Position numbers and translations under genes: made by a program. The notes under the pieces are model-generated. The model saw only the letters and a list, made by a program, of their open reading frames with translations, ran no database searches and had not been told where the DNA came from. DNA of 64,000 nucleotides from CAVTGO01 sp963734275 (GTDB lineage: Bacteria > Actinomycetota > UBA4738 > HRBIN12). Shown piece after piece: positions 43,322 through 51,790 of this stretch (positions are counted from its first letter, which is position 1; each line of letters starts with the position of its first letter). The stretch spans positions 248,001-312,000 of the forward strand of contig CAVTGO010000018.1 in NCBI GenBank assembly GCA_963734275.1, read 5' to 3'.

Positions 43322-44808
43322 TCAGCTCGACACGCTGAACGTCACGGCGACGCGGCACCGGTAGCTGTCGTCCAGGCAGAGGTGCAGCTCGTAGTCGCCC
43401 GCCGGAAGCGGCCACGAGGCGGCCCCGCGGACGTTCGCGCCCATCGTCGTCGTGCCGTCCACCGCCCCGTCGAGGTAGCGCCAGGCCTTGATCGTCCCGG
43501 TCTTCGCGCTGAGTCCGGCACGGAAGATCCCGAACCAGTCGAACCGGTTCCCAGGCGCGAAGGTCCACGCGACCTCGAGCTCCTGATCGCCCTCGAGCGT
43601 CTCGTCGGCGAGGGTGAGGACGGGGAGCTGTCCGTCGTCGACGAGCACCACCGTGTCGCGCGCGAGCTCCGCGTCCGCGCCGTCGAGCAGGAGGATCTCG
43701 TACGGTCCCTGCGCCAGGCCCGCCGTATCCATCGTCACGGTCCCGTCGGTGGTGGGCGGGGGACCGACCGGGAGCTCGGACACCGGGGTGCCGGAGACGG
43801 CGTCGACGAGGGCGACATGTTCGCCGGCACCGCCAAGCGAATGGAACGTGACGTCCAGTGGCGCTCCAACACGGGAACGCTCCCCGGACGCGGCGACCAG
43901 CAGGGGGGCTCGGCCGGCGTGACCTCGAAGGTCGAGACGACACCGCGGTGGTCGGTCGGCCACGGGGTCACGACGATGTCGGCGTTCGCCGCGACTTCGC
44001 CCACGACGGAGCTCTCGAGCGCGACAGCCGGCCCCGCGGCCCAGACGAAGTCGATCCGATCGTGCACGTCCCACGGATACACGAACGGGGCCGGGTAGCC
44101 AGGCGTCCACGTGAAGCCCGGGTCGGCGACCGGATCCGGATGCACCGAGCGGTAGGAGTCGACGAAGCCCGCATCCTCCATGGCCAGCGAGACGGGCCAC
44201 CGGATGGGATAGGGCAATCCTCGTGCTTCGACCGCCTCGGCGGTCCAGTCCCGCCACGACGGGGTGTTGAAGTCGCCGGTGAAGAACGTGGGCACGCCCG
44301 CGGCGAGGACCGGCTCGAGCGCGTCGACGTGCTTCGAGACGCGCCGCACCCTCGTGTTGTTCTCCTGCGCGAGGGCCGCATCGCGCTGCATGCCCCGGTT
44401 GACGATCCGGTACGGCGTGTACGGGCAGCAGGGGAGATGCGTGTTGGCGATCGCGGCGACGCCGCCGGGCTCGAGCATGAGGTAGGCGAACTCGCCGTCG
44501 CTCCCGGCGGGCTCGAGGATCGGGTACCGCGAGATCACATGCATGCGCGGCGAGACGTAGAAGCCGAGGGCGTCGGCGATACGCCGCAGCCGCGCGTAGG
44601 GCTCCTGCATGCCGACGACGTCGGCCCCTGCGAGCTCGATCGCCTCGATCACCTCGTCCAGTCCGTCCGTCGGCGTTGCGCCGTACCAGATGTTGAACGT
44701 CATCACGCGCAGGACGATCGGATCGCCGACCTGCGCGACCGCGGGACGGGAGGTGGAGGTGACGGACGTAACGAGCAGACACAGCGAGACGGCGATCGAA
44801 CGGCGCAC
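43322..44808 (-). pseudogene. Secreted endonuclease/exonuclease/phosphatase-family protein, frameshifted
   Basis: Start at GTG 44808, 8 bases after GGGAGG, gives signal peptide RRSIAVSLCLLVTSV...AVAQ. The EEP domain has RVMTFNIWYG, GMQEP, ANTHLP, TGDFNTPS and the terminal His in TDHRGVVS, all catalytic positions. After TFEVTPAEPP the frame goes wrong at a G6 run (43903-43908; C6 on the coding strand). A shift of -1 continues into RAPLLVAASGE and a beta-rich domain of about 180 residues ending VTFSVSS. Either a true frameshift mutation, programmed -1 slippage, or a homopolymer sequencing error. Both halves look well kept. Confidence 0.7.
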
Positions 44809-44839
44809 GGCGCTTGCCTCCCTCGGAGCGGACGCCCGG

Positions 44840-44845
44840 AGCATA
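44840..44845 (-). promoter_or_regulatory. -10 element of the EEP gene
   Basis: Minus-strand TATGCT, about 30 bases before the GTG start with its own Shine-Dalgarno. Confidence 0.4.
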
Positions 44846-44856
44846 GCCCGGGTCGG

Positions 44857-44862
44857 TATGCT
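44857..44862 (+). promoter_or_regulatory. -10 element of the C1 module / amidohydrolase
   Basis: TATGCT, followed by a leader of about 30 bases and AGGGAGG before the TTG at 44901. Divergent from an identical hexamer for the EEP gene 12 bases away. Confidence 0.45.
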
Positions 44863-44900
44863 CACGCCGCCACCGACCACCCCGGGAACAGGGAGGAACG

Positions 44901-46772
44901 TTGAGCCCGAACGCACCTGCCGACCTCGTCTTCGTGAACGGCGCCGTGACAACCGTCGACGGTCACGGCACCCGCGCGAGTGCGGTGGGGATCCGCGGCG
45001 GCCGGATCGTTCGCGTGGGCACCGACGACGACGTCCGCGAGCTCGTCGGCAACGGCACCGAGACGGTAGACCTGCGCGGTCGGATGCTGCTGCCGGGCTT
45101 CCAGGACGCGCACACTCACCCGCCGAGCAGCGGCCTCGAGATGCTGCGCTGCAACCTATCGGACGCGTACACGCTGCCGGAGTACGAGGCGATCGTCGCG
45201 GAGTACGCGTCCACCCATCCCGACGAACCGTGGATCCTGGGCGGGGGCTGGTCGATGGACGTGTTCCCCGGGGGCAACCCGCCGAAGGGGGTCCTCGACC
45301 GCATCGTGCCCGGTCGCCCCGCTTTCATCACCAGCCGGGACGGCCACTCGGCTTGGGTGAACTCGAGGGCGCTCGAGCTCGGCGACATCACGGTGGGCAC
45401 GCTCGATCCCGCCGACGGGGTGATCATCCGCGAGGCGGGCGGCGCGCCGGCAGGCACCCTGCACGAGGGCGCGATGAACCTCCTGGACAAGGTGGTCCCC
45501 GAGGACAGCGACGAGGACTGGATCGCGGGCCTGCGGGTCGCGCAGTCGTACCTGCACTCCCTCGGCATCACGGCGTGGCAGGATGCGATCGTCGGGATCG
45601 ACAGCGTGTACCCGACGCTGGAGCCGTACCGGCGCTTCGCGGCCGACGGCGAGCTCACGGCCCGGGTGATCGGTGCCCTTTGGTGGGACCGGCACCGGGG
45701 CGAGGAGCAGGTGGACGAGCTCATCGCGGCCCGGGCCCGCGGGCCGGTCGGCCGCTTCTCGCCGACGAGCGTGAAGATCATGCAGGATGGCGTGATCGAG
45801 AACTTCACGGCCGGGGTGCTCGAGCCGTACCTCGACGCCGAGGGGAACCCGACCGGCAATCGCGGCAAGTCCTTCGTGGACCCGGAAGAGCTGAAGGGGA
45901 TCGTCACCCGCCTCGACGTGGAGGGGTTCCAGGTGCATTTCCACGTGATCGGGGAGCGAGCGGCGCGCGAGGCGCTCGACGCGATCGAGGCCGCCCGGCG
46001 CGCCAACGGGATGAACGACCTGCGTCACCACCTCTCGCACATCCAGGTGATCCACCCGGACGACATCCCGCGATTCGCGCAGCTCGGCGTCGTCGCGAAC
46101 GCGCAGCCGCTCTGGGCGATGAACGAGGGCCAGATGACCAACCTCACGATCCCGTTCCTCGGTCCGGAGCGCGCCACGTGGCAATACCCGTTCGCCAGCC
46201 TCGTGCGCGCCGGAGCGCGGCTCGCCATGGGGAGCGATTGGTCGGTGTCCAGCGCCAACCCGATGTGGGAGATGCACGTCGCCGTCAACCGGCGCTCCTT
46301 CCCGAGCTACGTGTACGCACCGGACGAGTCCGCGGTCACGGAGACCTTCCTGCCTCAGGAGCGGATCGACCTCGAGACGGCCATCGCCGGGTTCACGATC
46401 AACTCGGCCTTCGTGAACCACCTGGACGATGTGACGGGTTCGATCGAGGTCGGCAAGCTCGCCGACCTGATCGTGGTGGACCGCGACCTGTTCGCCCATC
46501 CGACCGACGAGATCCACCAGGGTCGCGTCCAGCTGACGCTCGTCGAGGGCGAGCGCGTGTTCGCCGACCCAGACTTCGCGTACGCGCCGCCCGTGGGCGG
46601 GCTCATCCTGAACGGCGGTTCAAGCTCGGACCCCTTCCTGACCATAGGTCAGGACCCCGCCTTGCCTCCCGGGGGGGTCCGGCGGACGATACGCGCCCAC
46701 CCATCACCCGAGGGCGCGGTCCCGTCGTGCCCGCATACACGAGGAGGAGTCGGTCCATGGCGTTCGACATGA
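44901..46772 (+). CDS. YtcJ-like metal-dependent amidohydrolase
   Basis: 623 residues, Amidohydro_3 type. N-terminal small beta domain (DLVFVNGAVTTVDG), metal motif PGFQDAHTHP, His in HFHVIGERAAR, His pair in HHLSHIQVIHPDD, catalytic Asp in MGSDWSVSSANP, and the closing DLIVVDRDLF. Cytoplasmic. The last 50 residues (after APPVGGLIL) are low-complexity, not family-like, and cover a palindrome and the next gene's Shine-Dalgarno. The reading frame overlaps the next gene by 16 bases. Substrate unknown; context suggests it releases or prepares a methylated substrate for the following demethylases. Starts with TTG. Confidence 0.85.
   Translation: MSPNAPADLVFVNGAVTTVDGHGTRASAVGIRGGRIVRVGTDDDVRELVGNGTETVDLRGRMLLPGFQDAHTHPPSSGLEMLRCNLSDAYTLPEYEAIVAEYASTHPDEPWILGGGWSMDVFPGGNPPKGVLDRIVPGRPAFITSRDGHSAWVNSRALELGDITVGTLDPADGVIIREAGGAPAGTLHEGAMNLLDKVVPEDSDEDWIAGLRVAQSYLHSLGITAWQDAIVGIDSVYPTLEPYRRFAADGELTARVIGALWWDRHRGEEQVDELIAARARGPVGRFSPTSVKIMQDGVIENFTAGVLEPYLDAEGNPTGNRGKSFVDPEELKGIVTRLDVEGFQVHFHVIGERAAREALDAIEAARRANGMNDLRHHLSHIQVIHPDDIPRFAQLGVVANAQPLWAMNEGQMTNLTIPFLGPERATWQYPFASLVRAGARLAMGSDWSVSSANPMWEMHVAVNRRSFPSYVYAPDESAVTETFLPQERIDLETAIAGFTINSAFVNHLDDVTGSIEVGKLADLIVVDRDLFAHPTDEIHQGRVQLTLVEGERVFADPDFAYAPPVGGLILNGGSSSDPFLTIGQDPALPPGGVRRTIRAHPSPEGAVPSCPHTRGGVGPWRST
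46636..46654. promoter_or_regulatory. 19-bp perfect palindrome upstream of demethylase genes
   Basis: TCCTGACC-ATA-GGTCAGGA, 103 bases before the first demethylase ATG and within the non-conserved tail of the amidohydrolase frame. Size and symmetry are those of a dimeric repressor site; alternatively an RNA hairpin. Confidence 0.45.
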
Positions 46773-47908
46773 GCGTGGTGCAGCGCGGGGCCCGCAACCG
46801 GCGGACCCCGTACTACGAGGCGACGCAGCGGTACGACCCGAAGGGCTTCACGGTCTACAACCACATGTATTTCCCGATCCGCTTCGACACGTTCGAGAAC
46901 GAGTTCGACTCGCTCCTGAACGACGTCACGATCTGGGACGTGTCGGTGGAGCGGTGCCTCGAGATCGGCGGACCCGACGGCCTGCGGTTCGCACAGCTGC
47001 TGACGCCCCGCGACCTCTCGAAGTGCGCGGTCGGCCAGGGCAAGTACGTCCTCATCTGCGACAGCGACGGCGGCATCGTCAACGACCCGGTCCTCACCCG
47101 CATGGACGAGACCACGTTCTGGTTCGCGCTGGCCTCGTCGGACGCGCTGCTGTTCGCGCGGGGGCTGAAGAACGCCTACCCCGACCTCGACGTCACGATC
47201 CGCGAGGCGGACGTGGCGCCGCTCCAAGTGCAGGGCCCCAAGTCCAAGCAGCTGATGGCCAAGCTCCTCGGCGAGGAGATCTTGGACCTGAGGTACTACT
47301 ACTGGACGGAGGCCAAGATCGCCGGCGCGCCGGTGGTGGTGACCCGCACCGGCTGGACCTCCGAGGTCGGCTTCGAGGTGTACCTCACGGACACGTCCAA
47401 GGGGACGGAGGTCTACGAAGCGCTGATGGAGGCCGGCCAGGAGTTCAACGTCAAACCCACCGGCCCGAGCGACATCCGCCGCATCGAGGGCGCCATCTTC
47501 AACTGGGGCGCCGACATGACCTACGAGAACAACCCGATCGAGATGGGCCTGGATCGCCTCGTCGACTGGGACCTCGGGGACGACGCCAGCATCTCGATGA
47601 AGGCCTTGCGCAGCATCCGGGAGCAAGGGGTGGGGCGCCGGATCAACGGCGTCGAGCTCGACGGGGACCCCTTCCCGGGCCTGAACAACGTCAAGTGGCC
47701 GGTCACCGACGGCGAGGGGACGATCGGCAAGGTGACCTCGGCGATCTACTCGCCACGCCTGGAGAAGAACATCGGGTTCGCCTGGCTCCCCGCCGATCGG
47801 TCCGTCGTGGGAACCGCGGTGAACGTGGAGAGCGAGTGGGGGCCCCGGGTGGCGAGCGTGGTCGAGATGCCCTTCGTGGACCCGAGCAAGCAGATCCCGG
47901 TCTCCTGA
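46757..47908 (+). CDS. DmdA/GcvT-like THF-dependent demethylase (first copy)
   Basis: 383 residues, aminomethyltransferase fold: GcvT N-terminal domain, then the C-terminal barrel domain from about residue 285. Motifs match DMSP demethylase-like proteins more than glycine-cleavage T protein: LNDVTIWDVSVER, QGKYVLICDSDGG, GGIVNDPVL with Asp110 at the catalytic acid position, VQGPKSKQLM, RTGWTSEVGFEVYL, RRIEGAI, YSPRLEKNIGFAWLP. Family role: transfer of a methyl group from a sulfonium, amine or ether to tetrahydrofolate. Substrate unknown. ATG after GAGGAGGAG. Confidence 0.88.
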   Translation: MAFDMSVVQRGARNRRTPYYEATQRYDPKGFTVYNHMYFPIRFDTFENEFDSLLNDVTIWDVSVERCLEIGGPDGLRFAQLLTPRDLSKCAVGQGKYVLICDSDGGIVNDPVLTRMDETTFWFALASSDALLFARGLKNAYPDLDVTIREADVAPLQVQGPKSKQLMAKLLGEEILDLRYYYWTEAKIAGAPVVVTRTGWTSEVGFEVYLTDTSKGTEVYEALMEAGQEFNVKPTGPSDIRRIEGAIFNWGADMTYENNPIEMGLDRLVDWDLGDDASISMKALRSIREQGVGRRINGVELDGDPFPGLNNVKWPVTDGEGTIGKVTSAIYSPRLEKNIGFAWLPADRSVVGTAVNVESEWGPRVASVVEMPFVDPSKQIPVS

Positions 47909-48003
47909 TCCCGAGCTTGCCAGCGGGGGATGTTTGAACGATGATTCAACCCGGTTTCCGGGCCACCCCGGCCCGGCCGGGATCCGAAAGGGGTACGACC
48001 CGC

Positions 48004-49185
48004 ATGGTGAACGAGCGCCAGGAGATGCTCGAGGAGAGCGCGACGATCTACTTCGGCCCCTGGTATCGGCGCTCGCCGTTCTTCCAGGCGACCCGCCGGG
48101 CCGGCTGCACCGCCTACGACGTGTACAACCACATGCTCCTGCCCGCCTACTTCGACGACCCCGTCACCGAGTACTGGGCCCTCCTGAACGACGTCACCGT
48201 CTGGGATGTGGCGGTGGAGCGCACCGTGGAGATCAGCGGCAAGGACGCCGACCGATTCGTCGATTCGCTCACCTGTCGCGACCTGACGAAGTGCCAGGTC
48301 AAACAGGGGAAATACATGCTGGTCACCGCGCCCGACGGGGGGATCGTGAACGACCCGGTGCTCCTGCACGTCGACGAGAACCGCTGGTGGATGCAGCTCG
48401 CCGACTCGGACGCCGGTCTGTACGCGCTCGGCGTGGCCTCGCAATCGAGCCTGGACGTCGACGTCAGCTACCCGCACGCGTATCCGATGCAGGTCCAGGG
48501 AGCGAAGGCGGCGCAGACGCTCGAGAAGCTCGTCGGTCCGGCGCTCTACGACCTCAAGTACTACTGGTGCGACTGGTTCGACATCAAGGGGATCCCCGTG
48601 TTGATCAGCCGCACCGGCTGGACGGCGGTGCAGGGGTTCGAGATCAACCTGCTCGACCCCGACCGCGGCGACGACCTGTGGAACGCCGTCTTCGAGGCCG
48701 GCGAGGGGTTCGGCATCCGGCCGGTGGCACCGGTGGAGGCTCGGCGGATCGAGGCGGGGATCATGAACTGGGGCTCGGACATGACGTTCGATGACACCCC
48801 GCTGCACATCATGGGGCTCGAACACCTCGTCGAGGACCAGCCGGAGGACTACATCGGGAAGGCGGCGCTCGAGGCTCTCAAGGCCTCGGGTGTCGACCGG
48901 AAGCTCGTCGGCGTCGAGTGGGCCGGCAGCGAGCTCGCCGCGGAGCTCAGCTGGTTCTGGCCGGTGATGCGGGACGGCAAGCAGATCGGCCGGGTCACCG
49001 ACGCGATCTGGTCCCCGCGCCTGGAGCGGAACATCGGCTACGCGTGGGTCCCGATCGAGCTCTCGGAGCCCGGCACCTCGCTCGACGTCGAGTCCGAGCA
49101 GGGCCATCTCCAGGTCACGACCGCGGCGATCCCGTTCATCGACCCGAAGAAGGAGGTCCCGGCCGCCTCGCTCCGCGCGAGCTAG
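48004..49185 (+). CDS. DmdA/GcvT-like THF-dependent demethylase (second copy)
   Basis: 393 residues, paralogue of the preceding protein with the same motif order: LNDVTVWDVAVER, QGKYMLVTAPDGG, GGIVNDPVL with Asp117, MQVQGAKAAQ, RTGWTAVQGFEI, ARRIEAGI, WSPRLERNIGYAWVP. The N-terminus differs and the sequences are clearly diverged, so a heteromeric pair or two substrates are possible. ATG at 48004 favoured; an earlier ATG at 47941 would add 21 odd residues. Followed by the MetV-like gene. Confidence 0.88.
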   Translation: MVNERQEMLEESATIYFGPWYRRSPFFQATRRAGCTAYDVYNHMLLPAYFDDPVTEYWALLNDVTVWDVAVERTVEISGKDADRFVDSLTCRDLTKCQVKQGKYMLVTAPDGGIVNDPVLLHVDENRWWMQLADSDAGLYALGVASQSSLDVDVSYPHAYPMQVQGAKAAQTLEKLVGPALYDLKYYWCDWFDIKGIPVLISRTGWTAVQGFEINLLDPDRGDDLWNAVFEAGEGFGIRPVAPVEARRIEAGIMNWGSDMTFDDTPLHIMGLEHLVEDQPEDYIGKAALEALKASGVDRKLVGVEWAGSELAAELSWFWPVMRDGKQIGRVTDAIWSPRLERNIGYAWVPIELSEPGTSLDVESEQGHLQVTTAAIPFIDPKKEVPAASLRAS

Positions 49186-49202
49186 GGCGGGCGGGAGCGC
49201 CG

Positions 49203-49634
49203 GTGGGACGCGCTCGGCTGGACCGGCGGCCACCGGCGACGGCGCCGCCCGCCGGAGGTCTGCGCAAGGCGATCCTGCTCGTGGAGCGCTCCACGAAGGA
49301 GACCGTCTGGGACTGCCGGATGTGCGGACAGTGCATCCTGCACTCGACCGGGATGTCGTGCCCGATGCGCTGTCCCAAGAACCTGCGCAACGGCCCGTGC
49401 GGCGGGGTCCTGCAGGACGGCAGCTGCGAGGTCGTCCCCGAGATGCGATGCGTGTGGGTCGAGGCGTGGGAGGGGTCGCGGAAGTTGCCCCTCTGGCGGG
49501 ACCACATGGAGCACGTGGAGAGACCCACCGACTGGCGGCTCCAGGAGACCTCGTCATGGGAGAACCTCCTGACCCGTCGCGACCGCCAGGTACCCGAGGG
49601 TTGGCGGGCAGCGGACGAGCGGGCTCACGCTTGA
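49203..49634 (+). CDS. metV: MTHFR C-terminal (MetV-like) zinc/Fe-S protein
   Basis: 143 residues. Ten cysteines, mostly as CRMCGQC, CPMRC and GPCGGV, ending RCVW: the MTHFR_C family (MetV), which partners MetF in acetogens and other bacteria and is likely to bind a metal or Fe-S centre. Translation start GTG at 49203 gives a short Arg/Pro-rich head. Directly upstream of the MetF-like gene, so the two proteins probably form one reductase complex. Confidence 0.85.
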   Translation: MGRARLDRRPPATAPPAGGLRKAILLVERSTKETVWDCRMCGQCILHSTGMSCPMRCPKNLRNGPCGGVLQDGSCEVVPEMRCVWVEAWEGSRKLPLWRDHMEHVERPTDWRLQETSSWENLLTRRDRQVPEGWRAADERAHA

Positions 49635-49650
49635 GGCCTACGGGCGTCGG

Positions 49651-50601
49651 ATGACCGACACGGGCGAACCCCGCAGCGGGCTCCATCGCCGGCTGCTCTC
49701 CGGCGGGTTCGCGGTCACCGCCGAGCTGGAGACGACGGATTCCTCGGACCCCGCCTCGGTGATCGAGCTCGCCGAGCGGCTGCGAGGCAAGGTGGATGCC
49801 GTCAACTGCACGGACAACAGCTCGGCACATCCACACCTCGCGTCACTCGCGGCCGCTCACCTCCTGACGGACCGCGAGGTCGAGCCGATCATGCAGCTCG
49901 CGTGCCGGGACCGGAACCGGCTTGCCCTTCAGGCGGACCTGCTGGGGGCAGCGGCCCTCGGCGTCCGCAACATCGTCTGCATGACCGGCGACGATGTGAC
50001 CGCGGGCGATCACCCCGAGGCAAAACCGATCTTCGACATCGACTCGATCCACCTGCTCCGGATCGCTCGCATCATGCGTGACGAGGGTGTGTACCTGTCG
50101 GGACGGAGGCTCTCGGCGCCACCGAGCTTCCTGATCGGTGCGGTCGAGAACCCGTTCGCGCCGCCCCTGGACTTCCGCCCGATGCGCCTGGGCAAGAAGG
50201 TCGAGGCCGGCGCCGAGTTCATCCAGACCCAGATCTGCTTCAACCTGGAGAAGCTGCGGCTGTTCATGGCGCGCTGCCGCGACCTCGGACTCCTGGACCA
50301 CGTGTGGATCCTGGTCGGGATCTTCGTCCTCCGCTCGGCGCGAGCCACGCGGTACCTGCGGGACCAGGTGCCGGGCCTGGACGTGCCGGAGGCCGTGGTG
50401 GAGAGGATGGACGCGGCCGGGCCAGAACGGGCCGCGGACGAGGGCGTGGCGATCGCGCTCGAGATCCTGGACGAGGTCAGGCGGATCCCCGGCGTATCGG
50501 GCGTCCATCTGATGTCGATCCGGGGCGAGAACGCGATCCTGCGCGTGATCGAGGAGTCTGGTCTGGGCACGCGCTCAGGAAGCTCTCGGGCTCGTCCCTG
50601 A
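49651..50601 (+). CDS. metF: Methylenetetrahydrofolate reductase (MetF-like)
   Basis: 316 residues, TIM-barrel flavoprotein: FAVTAELETTD at the first strand (the Glu is the conserved acid), LACRDRNRLALQADLLGAAALGVRNIVCMTGDD (THF/FAD region), GAEFIQTQICFN, GVSGVHLMSIRGE. Together with MetV it interconverts methyl-THF and methylene-THF. Gene context suggests the oxidative direction, using methyl-THF made by the two demethylases. The last 12 residues (RSGSSRARP) are not conserved-looking. Confidence 0.9.
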   Translation: MTDTGEPRSGLHRRLLSGGFAVTAELETTDSSDPASVIELAERLRGKVDAVNCTDNSSAHPHLASLAAAHLLTDREVEPIMQLACRDRNRLALQADLLGAAALGVRNIVCMTGDDVTAGDHPEAKPIFDIDSIHLLRIARIMRDEGVYLSGRRLSAPPSFLIGAVENPFAPPLDFRPMRLGKKVEAGAEFIQTQICFNLEKLRLFMARCRDLGLLDHVWILVGIFVLRSARATRYLRDQVPGLDVPEAVVERMDAAGPERAADEGVAIALEILDEVRRIPGVSGVHLMSIRGENAILRVIEESGLGTRSGSSRARP

Positions 50602-50684
50602 ACGTCGTTCTCGGGCGTGTCGAATGGCCCTCGAGACCCGCACACTCGGCCAACGGGCCGGGACGACGATAGGAGCGACCAGAC

Positions 50685-51749
50685 ATGCGACGCATAGTGC
50701 TTTCGATCATCAGCGGTTCCGCCCTCCTGCTCTCGGCCTGCACCGTGGGCACCACGCGCACCCAGGCCGAACCCGTGGCCTTCCCGTCCGGCTCGAGCGG
50801 CGGCGTCGGGGCCGACACCTCCGTCGAGGACGTGGTGGAGGAGGTGCTCCCCGCGGTCGTGAACGTCGTGGGGGACCAGGGCGAGGGGACGGGCTTCATC
50901 GTCCGGGAGGACGGCATCATCGTCACCAACTTCCACGTCGTCGAGGGGGCCTCGTCGATCACGGTGTTCACGTCCGCAGAGGAACCCGAGGAGTACGACG
51001 CACGCGTGATCGGGGGAGACGTCCTCGCGGACCTCGCGATCCTCGACGTGGACGCGCGCGGGCTCCCAACGGCCCCGTTGGGCGACTCCGACGACCTGAA
51101 CCTGGGGCAGCAGGTCGTCGCGCTCGGCTACGCGCTCGGGCTCGAGGGCGGCCCGTCCGTCACCTCGGGCATCGTCTCCTCGCTGGCGAGGGAGATCACC
51201 GTTCCGGACGCGAACTGTCTCGAATGCAACGGTGGGGAGCGCGTGTACACGGACGTGATCCAGACCGACGCGGCGATCAATCCGGGCAACTCCGGCGGCC
51301 CGCTGGTGGACCTCGCCGGCAACGTCGTCGGCATCAACACGGCGGGTACCAGCGCCGCCGAGAACGTGGGCTTCGCGATCCAGATCAACTCGGTGAAGCC
51401 GGCGATCTTCCAGGCGGCCGACGACCCCGACGACCCGGTGGCGTTCATGGGGATCGGGTCCTCCGACGCCGGCGACCCCGAGGTGCAGCTGGCCCTCGAC
51501 CCGCCCGTCGACACCGGCGCGCTGATCCGCAACGTCGTTCCCGGCGGCCCGGCAGACGTGGCAGGGATCGAACTCGGGGACGTGATCGTGGGCTTCGACG
51601 GCGAGGTCGTTGGCACCTCCGAGCGCCTCGGCGAGCTGATCCGGGAGCGCGATCCGGGCGACGAGGTCCGGGTGGAGCTCGTTCGGGCGGACGGCTCCGA
51701 GGCCACGGTCACCGTGCGGCTCGGGGTCAACCCGGTGCCCGTCACCTAG
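50685..51749 (+). CDS. HtrA/DegP-like serine protease, lipoprotein
   Basis: 354 residues. Lipoprotein signal with lipobox LLSAC. Chymotrypsin-type triad His84 (TNFHVVEG), Asp116 (ADLAILDVD) and Ser203 (NPGNSGGPL), then one PDZ domain at about 265-345 (VVPGGPADVAGIELGDVIVGFDG). Surface-anchored quality-control protease. An ELEC-type CLECNGGE insert in the protease domain adds two Cys. AGGAG lies 9 bases before the ATG. Confidence 0.93.
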   Translation: MRRIVLSIISGSALLLSACTVGTTRTQAEPVAFPSGSSGGVGADTSVEDVVEEVLPAVVNVVGDQGEGTGFIVREDGIIVTNFHVVEGASSITVFTSAEEPEEYDARVIGGDVLADLAILDVDARGLPTAPLGDSDDLNLGQQVVALGYALGLEGGPSVTSGIVSSLAREITVPDANCLECNGGERVYTDVIQTDAAINPGNSGGPLVDLAGNVVGINTAGTSAAENVGFAIQINSVKPAIFQAADDPDDPVAFMGIGSSDAGDPEVQLALDPPVDTGALIRNVVPGGPADVAGIELGDVIVGFDGEVVGTSERLGELIRERDPGDEVRVELVRADGSEATVTVRLGVNPVPVT

Positions 51750-51778
51750 GCGACGGGGCCGGGGGCGGGCGGTTCGGC

Positions 51779-51784
51779 TAGCCT
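51779..51784 (+). promoter_or_regulatory. -10 element, leaderless start of the UBL-TtuA gene
   Basis: TAGCCT, 6 bases, then the ATG at 51791. Confidence 0.55.
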
Positions 51785-51790
51785 GCCTGC

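Noticed and set aside
44609..47908. Single frame of about 1100 codons leading into the first demethylase
   Set aside because: Upstream part is out-of-frame reading of the amidohydrolase; the real demethylase starts at 46757 with a Shine-Dalgarno.
46757..49185. Glycine-cleavage T proteins
   Set aside because: Motifs and lengths fit DmdA-like demethylases better, and gcvH, gcvP and lpd are absent; function still open.
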